DNA from: Methylocella silvestris
GTDB taxonomy: Bacteria; Pseudomonadota; Alphaproteobacteria; Rhizobiales; Beijerinckiaceae
Reading direction: 5' to 3'
Length of the DNA stretch: 64,000 bases
Assembly (NCBI RefSeq): GCF_002891535.1
Contig: NZ_PDZR01000015.1
Location: 33,519-97,518 of the forward strand
The notes below the pieces were generated by a model. The model was given only the letters and a program-made list of their open reading frames with translations. It was not told the origin of the DNA and did not search any database. Positions within the stretch are counted from its first letter, which is position 1; each line of letters begins with the position of its first letter. The position numbers were made by a program, and so were the translations under genes. Positions 1-10,367 of this stretch are shown one piece after another.

Positions 1-88
1 CCGCCGCCAGAAAGGCGAGCAGGGTGATGCTCAGCCACAAAAGCGGCGTCGTCGAAAGATAGACCCAAAGGTTGAAGGGCGCCGTCAT
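1..88 (-). CDS. lrgB: LrgB/CidB family membrane protein (5' end only)
   Basis: Only the first 29 codons lie in the window; the gene runs off the left edge. The reading begins MTAPFNLWVY and continues into a hydrophobic stretch, as expected for the first membrane helix of LrgB/CidB proteins. The start codon overlaps the stop of the upstream lrgA gene in an ATGA arrangement, so the two are translationally coupled. LrgB proteins act with the holin-like LrgA in murein hydrolase control, or, in some bacteria and plants, in glycolate/pyruvate-type transport. Which role applies here cannot be decided from this fragment. Confidence 0.75.
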   Translation of the reverse strand, partial: MTAPFNLWVYLSTTPLLWLSITLLAFLAA

Positions 89-477
89 GGCTTCGCCTCC
101 CCGGCGGCCCCGTCGACCCAGCGGGCGACAGCGAGGAAGACAAGAACAGTGACGATGAGCGTGATCGCCGTCGATCCGATCAGAACGACCGCGATGGCGA
201 GACCGTGATCTTCGATCAGCTTGAGGTGTTGCACCACGCCGACCCCGGCCGGCACGAACAGCAGCGCGAGATTTTGCAAAAGCCCGTCGGAAACGCGCCC
301 GACGTCGCTTTCGCCGACCGCCGCCCGATCGGTTCCGCTGACGCGCTGGTAAAGCTGCAGGCTGGCGAAAAGCAGAACGAGGCCGAGCACGGGGCCGGGC
401 ACCGGCAACGCCAGAGCGCGCGAAAACGCCTCGCCCGCAAGCTGGCATAAAAGGAGCAAGACGAATCCGCGCACCAT
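85..477 (-). CDS. lrgA: LrgA/CidA family holin-like protein
   Basis: A 130-residue, very hydrophobic protein with about four predicted membrane helices. It starts MVRGFVLLLL and carries the PVPGPVLGL segment typical of LrgA/CidA. The ORF stays open 28 codons further upstream, but that extension is basic and unlike the family, so the ATG at 477 is preferred. The gene overlaps lrgB by 4 bp in the order lrgA-lrgB, the usual two-gene unit. The family is known as holin-like modulators of murein hydrolase export; in some organisms the pair moves small organic acids. No LytSR or LysR regulator gene is visible nearby. Confidence 0.85.
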   Translation of the reverse strand: MVRGFVLLLLCQLAGEAFSRALALPVPGPVLGLVLLFASLQLYQRVSGTDRAAVGESDVGRVSDGLLQNLALLFVPAGVGVVQHLKLIEDHGLAIAVVLIGSTAITLIVTVLVFLAVARWVDGAAGEAKP

Positions 478-735
478 GGCAGGCGCTCCCCTCTTTGCGC
501 CCGCCGACCGGAGCGGGACTTTGGCTGCGTTAAAACGTGAGGATCCTTGTGTCGCGGGCAAGCGATGTTTAAAGAACGCAGCTTGGCGAAAGCCGCATGT
601 AACGCCAGCGCGCCATCGCGGACGGAGCGCGCAATATAGCAGCTGCGCCGTCCGCGCCGATAGGCTCGCAAGGCGCGATGGCGCTCATTTTCAGGGCCGT
701 CGTTGATGAAATTAAAGCGGGTCAGCTGATTGCCG

Positions 736-1122
736 ATGGCGGAAACGTTTCCGGAGAAATACGCGGCGGCATTGCGCGACTGGGCGCCGATCGCGCTCTG
801 GATCGCGGCTTTCGCTATTGCCGATCGCTGGTTCGACCTCCCGATCGTCTTTTCGGCTCCTGCGGCGTTTCTCGGCGCCCTCATCTACGGCTATTTTGCC
901 CGCGAGCGATCGAAGCGCCGAAGGGCCGATTTGATGGAGGAAGCCGCCGCCGCCTGGGAGGAGGTCGAAGCCGCCGCGCGTGACGTCCAGGAAGCCGAGA
1001 GCACAAGCGCCGCGGCCGCGGTGATCGCGCAGCGCGGCGAGGCTTATGCCGCTGCGCTCGATCGATCGGCGATCGTGGCCCGGCGGCTCGCCGATTACGA
1101 CGCGCGTCGCAAGGGTGGTTGA
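736..1122 (+). CDS. Small membrane-anchored hypothetical protein
   Basis: A 128-residue protein I do not recognise. The N-terminal third (residues about 15-50) is hydrophobic and could form one or two membrane helices. The rest is a charged, alanine- and glutamate-rich helix-forming segment, likely a cytoplasmic coiled coil. A TTG two codons upstream (730) is an alternative start. The gene stands alone, divergent from lrgAB. Its function is unknown. Codon use fits the neighbouring core genes, which supports it being real. Confidence 0.5.
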   Translation: MAETFPEKYAAALRDWAPIALWIAAFAIADRWFDLPIVFSAPAAFLGALIYGYFARERSKRRRADLMEEAAAAWEEVEAAARDVQEAESTSAAAAVIAQRGEAYAAALDRSAIVARRLADYDARRKGG

Positions 1123-1184
1123 ATGTGAGGCGGCCCGCCGTAAAACCTCCGGCCGCGGGGAACCTGCAAAGGACGACGCGAAGC

Positions 1185-2009
1185 TTAGTGCGGCCTGAAA
1201 AAGATTAGCTGGCCGATGGTTAGAAGAATCTCGGCGACGATCAGGATGACGATCGTCGCCTCGAGCCGCGTCGCGCGGTCGGCGTCGAGGATGTCGGTCA
1301 GGATTCGCGCGGTCTCGACGATCATGTCGAGCTTGTTCTTCAAGGTTTCGGCGCGTTCCTTCAGCTCATATTCGTCTTCGAGGCGCGCGTAGAGGCGCTC
1401 AAGATCGGGCCGGTCCCAAAGAACGTCGGGCTTTTCCTCGACGGCGACCCGGCCTGAGACGCGATGCTGCACCAGCAGCGTCTGTCCGATCAGCTTCAGC
1501 ATGGACCGGCGCCTCCAGGGTGGCCGTCCTGTGCGGGCGAGGCTCGCCGCAAAGGGTTCGACGATGTCGAACACAGCGTTGACCTCGCGCTCATCGCGTC
1601 CGAGCGAGACGCTTTTGGCGAGCGCGTCGGCGACGACGAGAAGGCGCTCCGGCGCCGCGTCCTTCATCGCGATCGAGCCCGCGGGTTCGATCCTGTCGTC
1701 GAACTGGGGCGCGATTTCGAGGACGACCATTTCATCGTCGATGTGTTCGTGCCGTCCCGAAACGCGCAGTTTCACCTGCGTCAGGACATCGTCTTCCTCC
1801 AGCGGCGAGAGGCCGATCATGACGGCGACGCCGAAGCGGTAGAGCGCGACGAGGCCGTTGGCGCCGGCGTGGAAGGCGAGCGGATTTGTCGAGATTGTGT
1901 CGGAGCGCTCGAGCCCGGCGGCGTCGATGCGGTCGCCGAGCAGGAGGGCTCGGGCGGTCAAGCGGCGCACATCCGCGGCGGCGGGGAGGGGTCGATCAGA
2001 ATTGGTCAT
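1185..2009 (-). CDS. RMD1/YagE-like DUF155 family protein
   Basis: A 274-residue protein with the features of the DUF155 (RMD1/Sif2-like) family: a soluble N-terminal domain, a conserved helical segment around residues 215-245 with the LKNKLDMI motif, and one C-terminal membrane helix (residues about 250-270, IVILIVAEILLTIG). Eukaryotic members sit in mitochondrial or vacuolar membranes and support mitochondrial translation or meiosis; the bacterial role is unknown. It is monocistronic and convergent with the small gene at 736. The start ATG at 2009 is the only good in-frame candidate. Confidence 0.75.
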   Translation of the reverse strand: MTNSDRPLPAAADVRRLTARALLLGDRIDAAGLERSDTISTNPLAFHAGANGLVALYRFGVAVMIGLSPLEEDDVLTQVKLRVSGRHEHIDDEMVVLEIAPQFDDRIEPAGSIAMKDAAPERLLVVADALAKSVSLGRDEREVNAVFDIVEPFAASLARTGRPPWRRRSMLKLIGQTLLVQHRVSGRVAVEEKPDVLWDRPDLERLYARLEDEYELKERAETLKNKLDMIVETARILTDILDADRATRLEATIVILIVAEILLTIGQLIFFRPH

Positions 2010-2224
2010 GACTTGAGCCTAGCGCTCTTTCCGGCCGGATGAAATCGTCCGACGATTCAGAAATAACGCCAGATCAATGGTTTGAAGAGACGCCGCCGGC
2101 GCAGGCCTTTTGCGAACGCCGACGCCTCCGCCACCTGAGCGGCGCGATTGTCCAAAGCAGTAGCGGTATTACATGACATTTTTGTGCGGCGCGCAATTGC
2201 ATCGGCGCTCAAGGTCGCTTTGCT

Positions 2225-2959
2225 TCATTCCGTCGCCCCCAATCGCCGCGCGAGATCGCTGATGTCGGCGGCGACGAAGTCCGTCTGGATCTCCGGCGCA
2301 CGCTCGCCCTTTCCGCCGGGTCCGAACTCGAGCGGCCGGGCGATATGCGCGGTCCTGAGGCCGCAGGCGGCCGCAGCGGCAAGATCATCGCTGTGCGCGG
2401 CGACCATCAAACAGGCCGACGGCGGCAAGTCTAACGCTGCCGCGGCGCTGAGATAAACCTCCGGCGCCGGCTTGTAGGCGCAGGCGATCTCTGCGCCGAG
2501 GATGGCGTCGAAGGGAAAGCCGTTGCGGCGCGCCAGCGCCACGAGAAGCGAAATATTGCCGTTCGACACCGGCGCGATCAGGAACGCCTCACGCAAGGCA
2601 CCGAGCCCAGCCGCGACGTCCGGCCATGCGTCGAGCCGGCGCCAGGCGAGATTGAGTTCACCCAGCGCGGCCTCGGGGGCTCCGCCAAGGCCAAAGCGCG
2701 GCAGAATGCGATCGAGGTTGCGGCGATGGATCAGATCGAGCTTGGCGAAGGCGATCCGCCCGGAGCGGACTTCTTCCATGCCGGTCTGGTACTCGCCGCG
2801 CCAGGCGTCGGCGAAGGCCGGCCAATCGAGGCGATAGCCAAGCGGCGCCAGAAGGGCTTCGGCCTCCCGCGCGACGCCGCCGCGCCAATCGACCAGCGTG
2901 CCGAAGACGTCGAAAAAGAGCGCCTTGACGTTTAAATTGAGCGGCGTCGCGTCGGACAC
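2225..2959 (-). CDS. Haloacid dehalogenase type II-like HAD hydrolase
   Basis: About 244 residues. HAD motif I (DVFGTLVDW) lies near the N-terminus with the nucleophilic Asp, motif II is the PVSNGN segment, and the Lys of motif III precedes PAPEVY. The AAHSDDLAAA segment matches motif IV of L-2-haloacid dehalogenases. I chose the GTG at 2959, 11 codons before the motif I region, because the upstream extension is unlike the family. The enzyme class removes halogen from (S)-2-haloacids, but many members act on phosphate esters, so the substrate is open. It is divergent from the ilv operon and shares its upstream region with the ilv promoter. Confidence 0.7.
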   Translation of the reverse strand: MSDATPLNLNVKALFFDVFGTLVDWRGGVAREAEALLAPLGYRLDWPAFADAWRGEYQTGMEEVRSGRIAFAKLDLIHRRNLDRILPRFGLGGAPEAALGELNLAWRRLDAWPDVAAGLGALREAFLIAPVSNGNISLLVALARRNGFPFDAILGAEIACAYKPAPEVYLSAAAALDLPPSACLMVAAHSDDLAAAAACGLRTAHIARPLEFGPGGKGERAPEIQTDFVAADISDLARRLGATE

Positions 2960-3029
2960 GAAAAATCCCCGAAAGCTGGCGGCCTTAACGCTTAGCGCCG
3001 GGGCGGATCGGCCGCGCGCGGAAAGATCA

Positions 3030-3058
3030 TTGACGCCAAGCCGGCCCTCGGCTATAGA
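3030..3058 (+). promoter_or_regulatory. Sigma-70-type promoter of the ilv leader
   Basis: TTGACG (3030-3035), a 17-bp spacer and TATAGA (3053-3058) form a near-consensus housekeeping promoter. Transcription would start near 3065, just ahead of the ribosome-binding site of the leader ORF at 3084. This is read from sequence only; the start site is not mapped. Confidence 0.65.
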
Positions 3059-3083
3059 CCGGCCTCCTATTTGAGGAATAAAC

Positions 3084-3134
3084 GTGAAGTTTTCTCTCAT
3101 CGTAACTTGCGCGTCGGGGTCGGGACGGAGATAA
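3084..3134 (+). CDS. Putative ilv leader peptide with Leu-Ile-Val codons
   Basis: A 16-codon ORF starting with GTG and preceded by GAGG at 3073-3076 (7-nt spacing). Its peptide has Leu-Ile-Val as codons 5-7, exactly the three amino acids made by the pathway downstream, and ends with TAA at 3132. It sits between a good promoter and an intrinsic terminator, upstream of ilvB. This is the layout of an attenuation leader. Three consecutive codons are fewer than in enteric ilv leaders, so chance is possible, but the position and structures argue against it. Confidence 0.6.
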   Translation: MKFSLIVTCASGSGRR

Positions 3135-3171
3135 ACTCCGAGTTCCCGAGCTGGCGCGCGTCCCGAGGCCC
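3117..3171 (+). promoter_or_regulatory. Candidate antiterminator pairing of the ilv leader
   Basis: Bases 3117-3126 (GGGTCGGGAC) can pair with 3160-3171 (GTCCCGA, then GG bulged, then CCC). This uses up the 5' arm of the terminator. The first strand lies inside the leader ORF just after the Leu-Ile-Val codons, so a ribosome stalled there would leave it free, while one reaching the stop codon would cover it. A separate small hairpin CGGAG/CTCCG (3126-3140) spans the leader stop. Pairing was judged by eye, without energy calculation. Confidence 0.5.
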
Positions 3172-3186
3172 TTAGGGGCCTTTTTT
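3166..3186 (+). terminator. Intrinsic terminator (attenuator) upstream of ilvB
   Basis: AGGCCC (3166-3171), loop TTAG, GGGCCT (3176-3181), followed by a run of six T. It lies between the promoter and the ilvB start, so it must be read through for ilvB expression, which is what marks it as an attenuator. Confidence 0.7.
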
Positions 3187-3284
3187 ATTGTCCGCAAGCC
3201 AGCGCCGCGCAGGAGGCGTGAGGGCTTAAGGCCTTGTCGAAGGTCCGATCGGCCGAAGATCGGAATTCTATTCCGGAGCTGAGC

Positions 3285-5042
3285 ATGTCGAATTTGATCA
3301 CCGGAGCCGAGATGGTCGTGCGGGCGCTGCAGGACCAGGGCGTCGACAGTATTTTCGGCTATCCGGGCGGCGCGGTGCTGCCGATCTACGACGCCTTGTT
3401 TCATCAGAACCAGATCGTTCACGTACTGGTGCGCCATGAGCAGGGCGCCGCGCACGCGGCGGAAGGCTATGCCCGCTCCAGCGGCAAGGTCGGCGTCGTC
3501 CTCGTGACCTCGGGACCCGGCGCAACCAACGCCGTCACGGGCCTCACCGATGCGCTGATGGACTCGATCCCGCTGGTTTGCATCACCGGCCAGGTGCCGA
3601 CGCATCTCATCGGCTCCGACGCGTTCCAGGAATGCGACACGGTCGGCATCACGCGCCATTGCACCAAGCATAATTATCTGGTGCGCTCGATCGAGGATCT
3701 GCCGCGTGTGCTGCATGAGGCGTTTTACGTCGCGCAAACGGGTCGGCCGGGTCCCGTCGTCATCGATATTCCGAAAGACATTCAATTCGCGCTGGGCGAT
3801 TATTTCGGCCCGCACAAAATCGAGCACAAGACCTATAAGCCGAGGCTTGACGGCGACGCCGAGAAGATCGAGCACGCCGTCACCATGATGCTGGCGGCGC
3901 GGCGGCCGGTTTTTTACACGGGTGGCGGCGTCGTCAATTCCGGGCCGGAAGCCTCGCGGCTGCTGCGCGAATTCGTCGAACTGACCGGCTTTCCGATCAC
4001 CTCGACGCTGATGGGCCTTGGCTCCTATCCGGCCTCGGGCGACAAATGGCTTGGCATGCTTGGCATGCACGGGACCTTCGAGGCCAATAACGCCATGCAT
4101 GATTGCGATCTCATGATCGCCGTCGGCTCGCGTTTCGATGATCGCATCACCGGCCGGCTCGACGCCTTCTCGCCCGGCTCGAAGAAGATCCACATCGACA
4201 TCGATCCCTCCTCGATCAACAAGAACGTCAAGATCGATCTCGGCATTATCGGCGATTGCGCGCATGTGCTGCGGCAGATGTTAGATGCCTATCGCGCGCG
4301 GAAATCCGCGCCCGACGAGGCCGCGCTGACGCGCTGGTGGCAGGAGATCGACAAATGGCGCGCCCGGAAGTCGCTGTCCTTCAAGCAGTCGGGCGCGGTG
4401 ATCAAGCCGCAATATGCGGTACAGCGCCTCTATGAGCTGACGAAGAACCGCGACGCCTACATCACGACGGAAGTCGGCCAGCATCAGATGTGGGCGGCGC
4501 AGCACTATCATTTCGAAGAGCCGAACCGCTGGATGACCAGCGGCGGCCTCGGCACGATGGGCTACGGCCTGCCGGCGGCGATCGGCGCGCAGATCGCCCA
4601 TCCGGGCGCGCTCGTCGTCGACATCGCCGGCGAAGCTTCGATCCTGATGAATATTCAGGAGCTGTCGACCGCCATACAATTCCGTTTGCCGGTCAAGATC
4701 TTCATCCTCAACAATGAATATATGGGGATGGTCAGGCAATGGCAGGAATTGCTGCACGGCGGGCGTCTGTCGCAGAGCTATTCGGAGGCGCTCCCTGATT
4801 TCGTCAAGCTCGCCGAAGCCTATGGCGCGCAGGGCATCCGCTGCTCGGATCCCGCAAGTCTTGATGGCGCCATTATCGAGATGATCGAATCGCCCCGCAC
4901 CGTGGTGTTCGATTGTATCGTCGACAAGACCGAAAACTGTCTGCCGATGATTCCCTCGGGCAAGGCGCATAATGAAATGCTGATGCCCGACGAAGACGAT
5001 ATCGAGGCCGTGATCGACGCGGCCGGCAAGATGCTGGTTTGA
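3285..5042 (+). CDS. ilvB: Acetolactate synthase, catalytic (large) subunit
   Basis: A 585-residue thiamine-diphosphate enzyme that condenses two pyruvates (or pyruvate plus 2-oxobutyrate), the first committed step to valine, leucine and isoleucine. The GYPGGAVLPIYDAL segment and the catalytic Glu in RHEQGAAHAAEGYA lie near the N-terminus. The C-terminal cofactor region has GEASILMNIQE where many homologues read GDGSF-MNIQE. The ATG at 3285 is preceded by GGAG (3275-3278); an upstream in-frame TTG at 3234 is less likely. It is followed 5 bp later by the regulatory subunit gene. Expression probably depends on the upstream attenuator. Confidence 0.97.
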   Translation: MSNLITGAEMVVRALQDQGVDSIFGYPGGAVLPIYDALFHQNQIVHVLVRHEQGAAHAAEGYARSSGKVGVVLVTSGPGATNAVTGLTDALMDSIPLVCITGQVPTHLIGSDAFQECDTVGITRHCTKHNYLVRSIEDLPRVLHEAFYVAQTGRPGPVVIDIPKDIQFALGDYFGPHKIEHKTYKPRLDGDAEKIEHAVTMMLAARRPVFYTGGGVVNSGPEASRLLREFVELTGFPITSTLMGLGSYPASGDKWLGMLGMHGTFEANNAMHDCDLMIAVGSRFDDRITGRLDAFSPGSKKIHIDIDPSSINKNVKIDLGIIGDCAHVLRQMLDAYRARKSAPDEAALTRWWQEIDKWRARKSLSFKQSGAVIKPQYAVQRLYELTKNRDAYITTEVGQHQMWAAQHYHFEEPNRWMTSGGLGTMGYGLPAAIGAQIAHPGALVVDIAGEASILMNIQELSTAIQFRLPVKIFILNNEYMGMVRQWQELLHGGRLSQSYSEALPDFVKLAEAYGAQGIRCSDPASLDGAIIEMIESPRTVVFDCIVDKTENCLPMIPSGKAHNEMLMPDEDDIEAVIDAAGKMLV

Positions 5043-5047
5043 GAGAC

Positions 5048-6737
<1,690 letters not shown>

Positions 6738-6958
6738 GGGTGGAAGGGGCGTACCCGAAATGACGGCGTGGAATAGAGCCGCCTCAAGGCGCAAGCCGAG
6801 TTCAATTACGGGCTTGGCACCGAGATACTGTTCCTATTCGTCGCTCCCGGCAATAGTGGTGCGGTGAGGTGCACGGTCGAGAACTCGTTCGGAGCAGACG
6901 GACTAAAGTATGTTTTTCGCCTTAGTAACATGCCCTGACGAATTTCGGAACTCTTGCC

Positions 6959-8098
6959 ATGTCGCTACGGATGATAAGGGACGTGCTAAAAGCCAGAGAA
7001 GTCCTGACGCATTGCTCCCTCTGCGGGCGGGCCTTTGCGCGTTTTCCTTCAGATGAAGAGCATATTTTTCCGCGATGGCTTCAACACCACCACGAGCTTT
7101 GGAACCGGAAGCTCAATATTCCGAATTTCCTAGGCAAGCGTTACAAGACCGTCAAAATCACAATTTGTCAGCGGTGCAATGGCACGACTTTTGGTGCCCT
7201 TGAGACGCGCCTTGCGCCGCTTCTTACCAACGGTGACCCATTCACTAGCATCGTCACGGTCTGCGACGCTGAACTTGCAGTCTGGCTTGGAAAAATTTTC
7301 TGGCTGCTCATCCGCAAGAGTCATTCCGTTATCGATTATAGAACTCGGGGCTTGCCGAAACCGGGGCGCATTATCCCCGATGAATTGTTCCCGGGCACGC
7401 TTTATCTCGGAATGATGCAGCGCGCATTTGCTACGGGAAAGGGGTTCGAATCATGCTTTAATAACGATCTACTTATTCCCGAGTTATTTTGTGGTGCTCC
7501 GTTTTCGCTCTACCGTTTTCGTATAGATACCCGTGACAATCGATTTGAAGCCTTCGATTTCATGGACAATCCGGCAACCTTGGGAGTTGCTTTTCGTAGC
7601 GACAATCTCGGTATCATATGTATTTTCGATGGCGGCTTGCACCGACGCTTTCGCCAACATTGGTACGAGTTTTTAGCCGGTCACGCGCTCCATCCGCTAC
7701 AGTTTGCGGAAGTTGCCGCGCGCATAATCTATGATCAGACTGTTCTTCATGAGGATGCGACGAGGGTAACTTACTATTGGAATAAGGCGCTTAATGCCAT
7801 TGTTTCGCAAATGCATACGCCGCGATATTTTAATCCGTACTTGGAAGTGCATCACGATCCAAAACGGCAAGCGGACTTGATCGCGCGCTTCACTTTTAAT
7901 GATCCTTCCTGGATTCTTCGCCCAGACGGTAGCATGGTGACCTGCCTGCACGATTTAAATGGTGATTTTCTGCGCTTTGCAGTGACCGATGAGGAATTGG
8001 CTGCGGCCCGGGCCGATCCCAATCAGATTGTATTTGGCCCCATGAATAGCGACTGGCGCGTCAGCGAGCATGGGCCGAGCAGTAGCGGGTCTGCCTAA
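6959..8098 (+). CDS. HNH-like accessory protein, function unknown
   Basis: A 379-residue protein with a probable zinc-binding HNH-like N-terminus: CSLCG (about residues 19-23), EHIFPRWLQ (about 34-42) with the candidate catalytic His, then CQRCN (about 66-70). This Cys-x2-Cys/His/Cys-x2-Cys order resembles HNH endonucleases. The remaining 300 residues are not recognised. The DNA is visibly more AT-rich than ilvC and prfC on either side, pointing to horizontal gain. It stands alone between core genes. It may be a nuclease with a defence or mobile-element role, but nothing in the sequence proves that. Confidence 0.6.
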   Translation: MSLRMIRDVLKAREVLTHCSLCGRAFARFPSDEEHIFPRWLQHHHELWNRKLNIPNFLGKRYKTVKITICQRCNGTTFGALETRLAPLLTNGDPFTSIVTVCDAELAVWLGKIFWLLIRKSHSVIDYRTRGLPKPGRIIPDELFPGTLYLGMMQRAFATGKGFESCFNNDLLIPELFCGAPFSLYRFRIDTRDNRFEAFDFMDNPATLGVAFRSDNLGIICIFDGGLHRRFRQHWYEFLAGHALHPLQFAEVAARIIYDQTVLHEDATRVTYYWNKALNAIVSQMHTPRYFNPYLEVHHDPKRQADLIARFTFNDPSWILRPDGSMVTCLHDLNGDFLRFAVTDEELAAARADPNQIVFGPMNSDWRVSEHGPSSSGSA

Positions 8099-8225
8099 AG
8101 TCCTACGGACTTTGGGTCGCGGAGGCGCAAAATCAAACCTCAATAAGCTACTCATTGCGAGTCTGGTCGTCTTTAGCTGCACGTAATTCCCCAGCCACTT
8201 CTCAATGCGATGCAGGTACAGGCCA

Positions 8226-9815
8226 CTACGCCGCCTTCTGGTAATCCTTGATGTCCGAAAAAATCACCTCGGGCCATTTGTCCTGTTCATATTTCAGATC
8301 CCACGCCGACGCGGCCATGAAGACGGGGGCGCCGTCGAGGTCGAGCGCCATTGACGAGGGATGTGCGCGGATGAATTTGTCGAGTTCGGGGGCAGGCGCC
8401 GTGATCCAGCGGCAGGACTCGAAGCGGCTCTGCTCGAAGCTGACGCCTAACCCATATTCGGCCTCAAGCCGCTCGGCCAGCACGTCGAGCTGCAGCGCGC
8501 CGACGACGCCGACGATGGCGCCGGAGCCGTCGTTCGGCAGAAACAGCTGCACGACGCCTTCCTCGCCCATCTGGCTCAAGGCTTCGCGCAGCTTCTTCGC
8601 CTTCATCGCGTCGCCGATTTTCACGCGACGCAGGATTTCCGGGGCAAAGCTCGGCACGCCGCGAAAGACAAGATCCTCGCCCTCGGTCAGCGTGTCGCCG
8701 ATGCGCAGCGTGCCATGGTTGGGGATGCCGACGACATCGCCGGCATAGGCTTCCTCGGCGAGCTGGCGGTCCTGCGCGAAGAAGAATTGCGGCGCATTAA
8801 GCGCGATGTTCTTGCCGGTCCGCACCAGCTTCGCCTTCATGCCGCGCCGCAGTTTTCCCGAGCAGACGCGCATGAAGGCGATGCGGTCGCGGTGGTTCGG
8901 ATCCATGTTCGCCTGGATCTTGAAGACGAAGCCGGTCATCTTGTCTTCGCGCGCATCGACTTTTCGCGAGGCGGCTTCCAACCCCTGCGGCGGCGGCGCG
9001 AATTCGCCGAGCGCGTCGATGAGGTCACGTACGCCGAAATTGCGCAGCGCGCTGCCGAAAAAGGTCGGCGTCAGATGGCCTTCGAGAAACGCCTTGCGGT
9101 CGAAATGCTTGAGCCCGCCGCGCGCGAGTTCGATCTGCTCGCGCACGGTTTCGAATTCGGATTCGCCAAGCAGACTTTTGATGAACGGGTCGTCGGGGCC
9201 GGAGACCGCGACCGGCTCGCCGTCGCGGTCGATCTGGCGCACGATATTGCGCGCAAGGTCGAAGGTGCCCCTGAAGCCGCGGCCGGAGCCGAGCGGCCAG
9301 GTCATCGGTGCGACGTCGAGGGCGAGCGTCTTTTCAATCTCGTCGATGAGATCGAACGGGTCGCGCGTCTCGCGGTCGAGCTTGTTGATGAAGGTGATGA
9401 TCGGGATGTCGCGCAGGCGGCAGACCTCGAACAGTTTTCGCGTGCGCGCCTCGATGCCCTTGGCCGCGTCGATCACCATGATGGCGGAATCGACCGCCGT
9501 CAGCGTACGATAGGTGTCTTCGGAGAAATCCTCATGGCCCGGCGTGTCGAGCAGATTATAGACGCAGCCGCCATATTCGAAGGTCATCACGGAGGTGACG
9601 ACAGAGATGCCGCGCTCGCGCTCGATGCCCATCCAGTCGGAGCGGGTCTGGCGGCGGTTCGCCTTGGCGCGCACTTCGCCGGCGAGCTGGATCGCGCCGC
9701 CGAACAGCAGCAGCTTTTCGGTGAGCGTCGTCTTGCCGGCGTCGGGGTGGGAGATGATGGCGAAAGTGCGCCGGCGCGCCACGGGGTCTTTAAGCTGGGG
9801 GTCGGAAGCGTTCAT
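8226..9815 (-). CDS. prfC: Peptide chain release factor 3
   Basis: A 529-residue translational GTPase. It has G1 (SHPDAGKTTLTEKLL), G3 (DTPGHEDFSEDTYR) and G4 (NKLDRE), and the elongation-factor-like C-terminal domains of RF3. It recycles RF1/RF2 from the ribosome after peptide release. The extra GAIQLAGEV and RSDWMGIERERGISV segments after G1 are typical of RF3 rather than EF-G. The ATG at 9815 is preferred over a TTG six codons upstream. Confidence 0.95.
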   Translation of the reverse strand: MNASDPQLKDPVARRRTFAIISHPDAGKTTLTEKLLLFGGAIQLAGEVRAKANRRQTRSDWMGIERERGISVVTSVMTFEYGGCVYNLLDTPGHEDFSEDTYRTLTAVDSAIMVIDAAKGIEARTRKLFEVCRLRDIPIITFINKLDRETRDPFDLIDEIEKTLALDVAPMTWPLGSGRGFRGTFDLARNIVRQIDRDGEPVAVSGPDDPFIKSLLGESEFETVREQIELARGGLKHFDRKAFLEGHLTPTFFGSALRNFGVRDLIDALGEFAPPPQGLEAASRKVDAREDKMTGFVFKIQANMDPNHRDRIAFMRVCSGKLRRGMKAKLVRTGKNIALNAPQFFFAQDRQLAEEAYAGDVVGIPNHGTLRIGDTLTEGEDLVFRGVPSFAPEILRRVKIGDAMKAKKLREALSQMGEEGVVQLFLPNDGSGAIVGVVGALQLDVLAERLEAEYGLGVSFEQSRFESCRWITAPAPELDKFIRAHPSSMALDLDGAPVFMAASAWDLKYEQDKWPEVIFSDIKDYQKAA

Positions 9816-9922
9816 AGGTTTGCTACGTCGCAAGGGGCGCTCGCGATGTCAATTGTTTCGGGGCGCCTGGAACAGCGCCGCGGAAACGGGCATTGACGGG
9901 GCGTAAATCGAGGAGAGCGGCC

Positions 9923-10357
9923 ATGCCGCAACCGGATTCCGACGATCCGTTCGATCTGCGCCGTTTCGTCGAGGCCCAGGAGGGCGTCTTCGCGCGGGCC
10001 TGCGCGGAGCTCCAGCGCGGGCGCAAGGCGACGCATTGGATGTGGTTCATCTTTCCGCAGATCGCCGGGCTCGGATCGAGCGCCATGGCGCAGCGCTATG
10101 CGATGTCCGGGCGCGCCGAGGCGCAAGCCTATCTGCGCCACATGATTCTGGGGCCGCGGCTCAAAAGCTGCGCCGAAATCGTCAACGCGCTCGAAGGCGG
10201 CTCGGCGGCGGAGATTTTCGGCTATCCCGACATGCTGAAATTCCAGTCTTCGATGACGCTGTTCGCCGCAACGGCGGAGGACAATCGCGTTTTCCTCGAG
10301 GCTTTGCGCAAATATTTCGGCGGCGGGCAGGATCAGGCGACGCTGGAGCGGCTGTGA
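9923..10357 (+). CDS. DUF1810 family protein
   Basis: A 144-residue protein matching the DUF1810 family. DPFDLRRFVEAQ lies at the N-terminus, GRKATHWMWFIFPQIAGLG at about residues 34-52, and the characteristic FGYPDMLKFQSSMTLF near residues 100-115. Members are small soluble alpha-helical proteins of unknown function. The ATG at 9923 follows a strong GAGGAGAG ribosome-binding site. It is divergent from prfC and convergent with thiD. Confidence 0.85.
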   Translation: MPQPDSDDPFDLRRFVEAQEGVFARACAELQRGRKATHWMWFIFPQIAGLGSSAMAQRYAMSGRAEAQAYLRHMILGPRLKSCAEIVNALEGGSAAEIFGYPDMLKFQSSMTLFAATAEDNRVFLEALRKYFGGGQDQATLERL

Positions 10358-10367
10358 CGCCGTGGCC

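Noticed and set aside
3027..4265. Minus-strand ORF of 412 codons opposite ilvB
   Set aside because: It is a shadow of the ilvB codon pattern; ilvB is unmistakable on the plus strand.
8715..9896. Plus-strand ORF of 393 codons opposite prfC
   Set aside because: It is a shadow frame; the RF3 GTPase motifs are on the minus strand.
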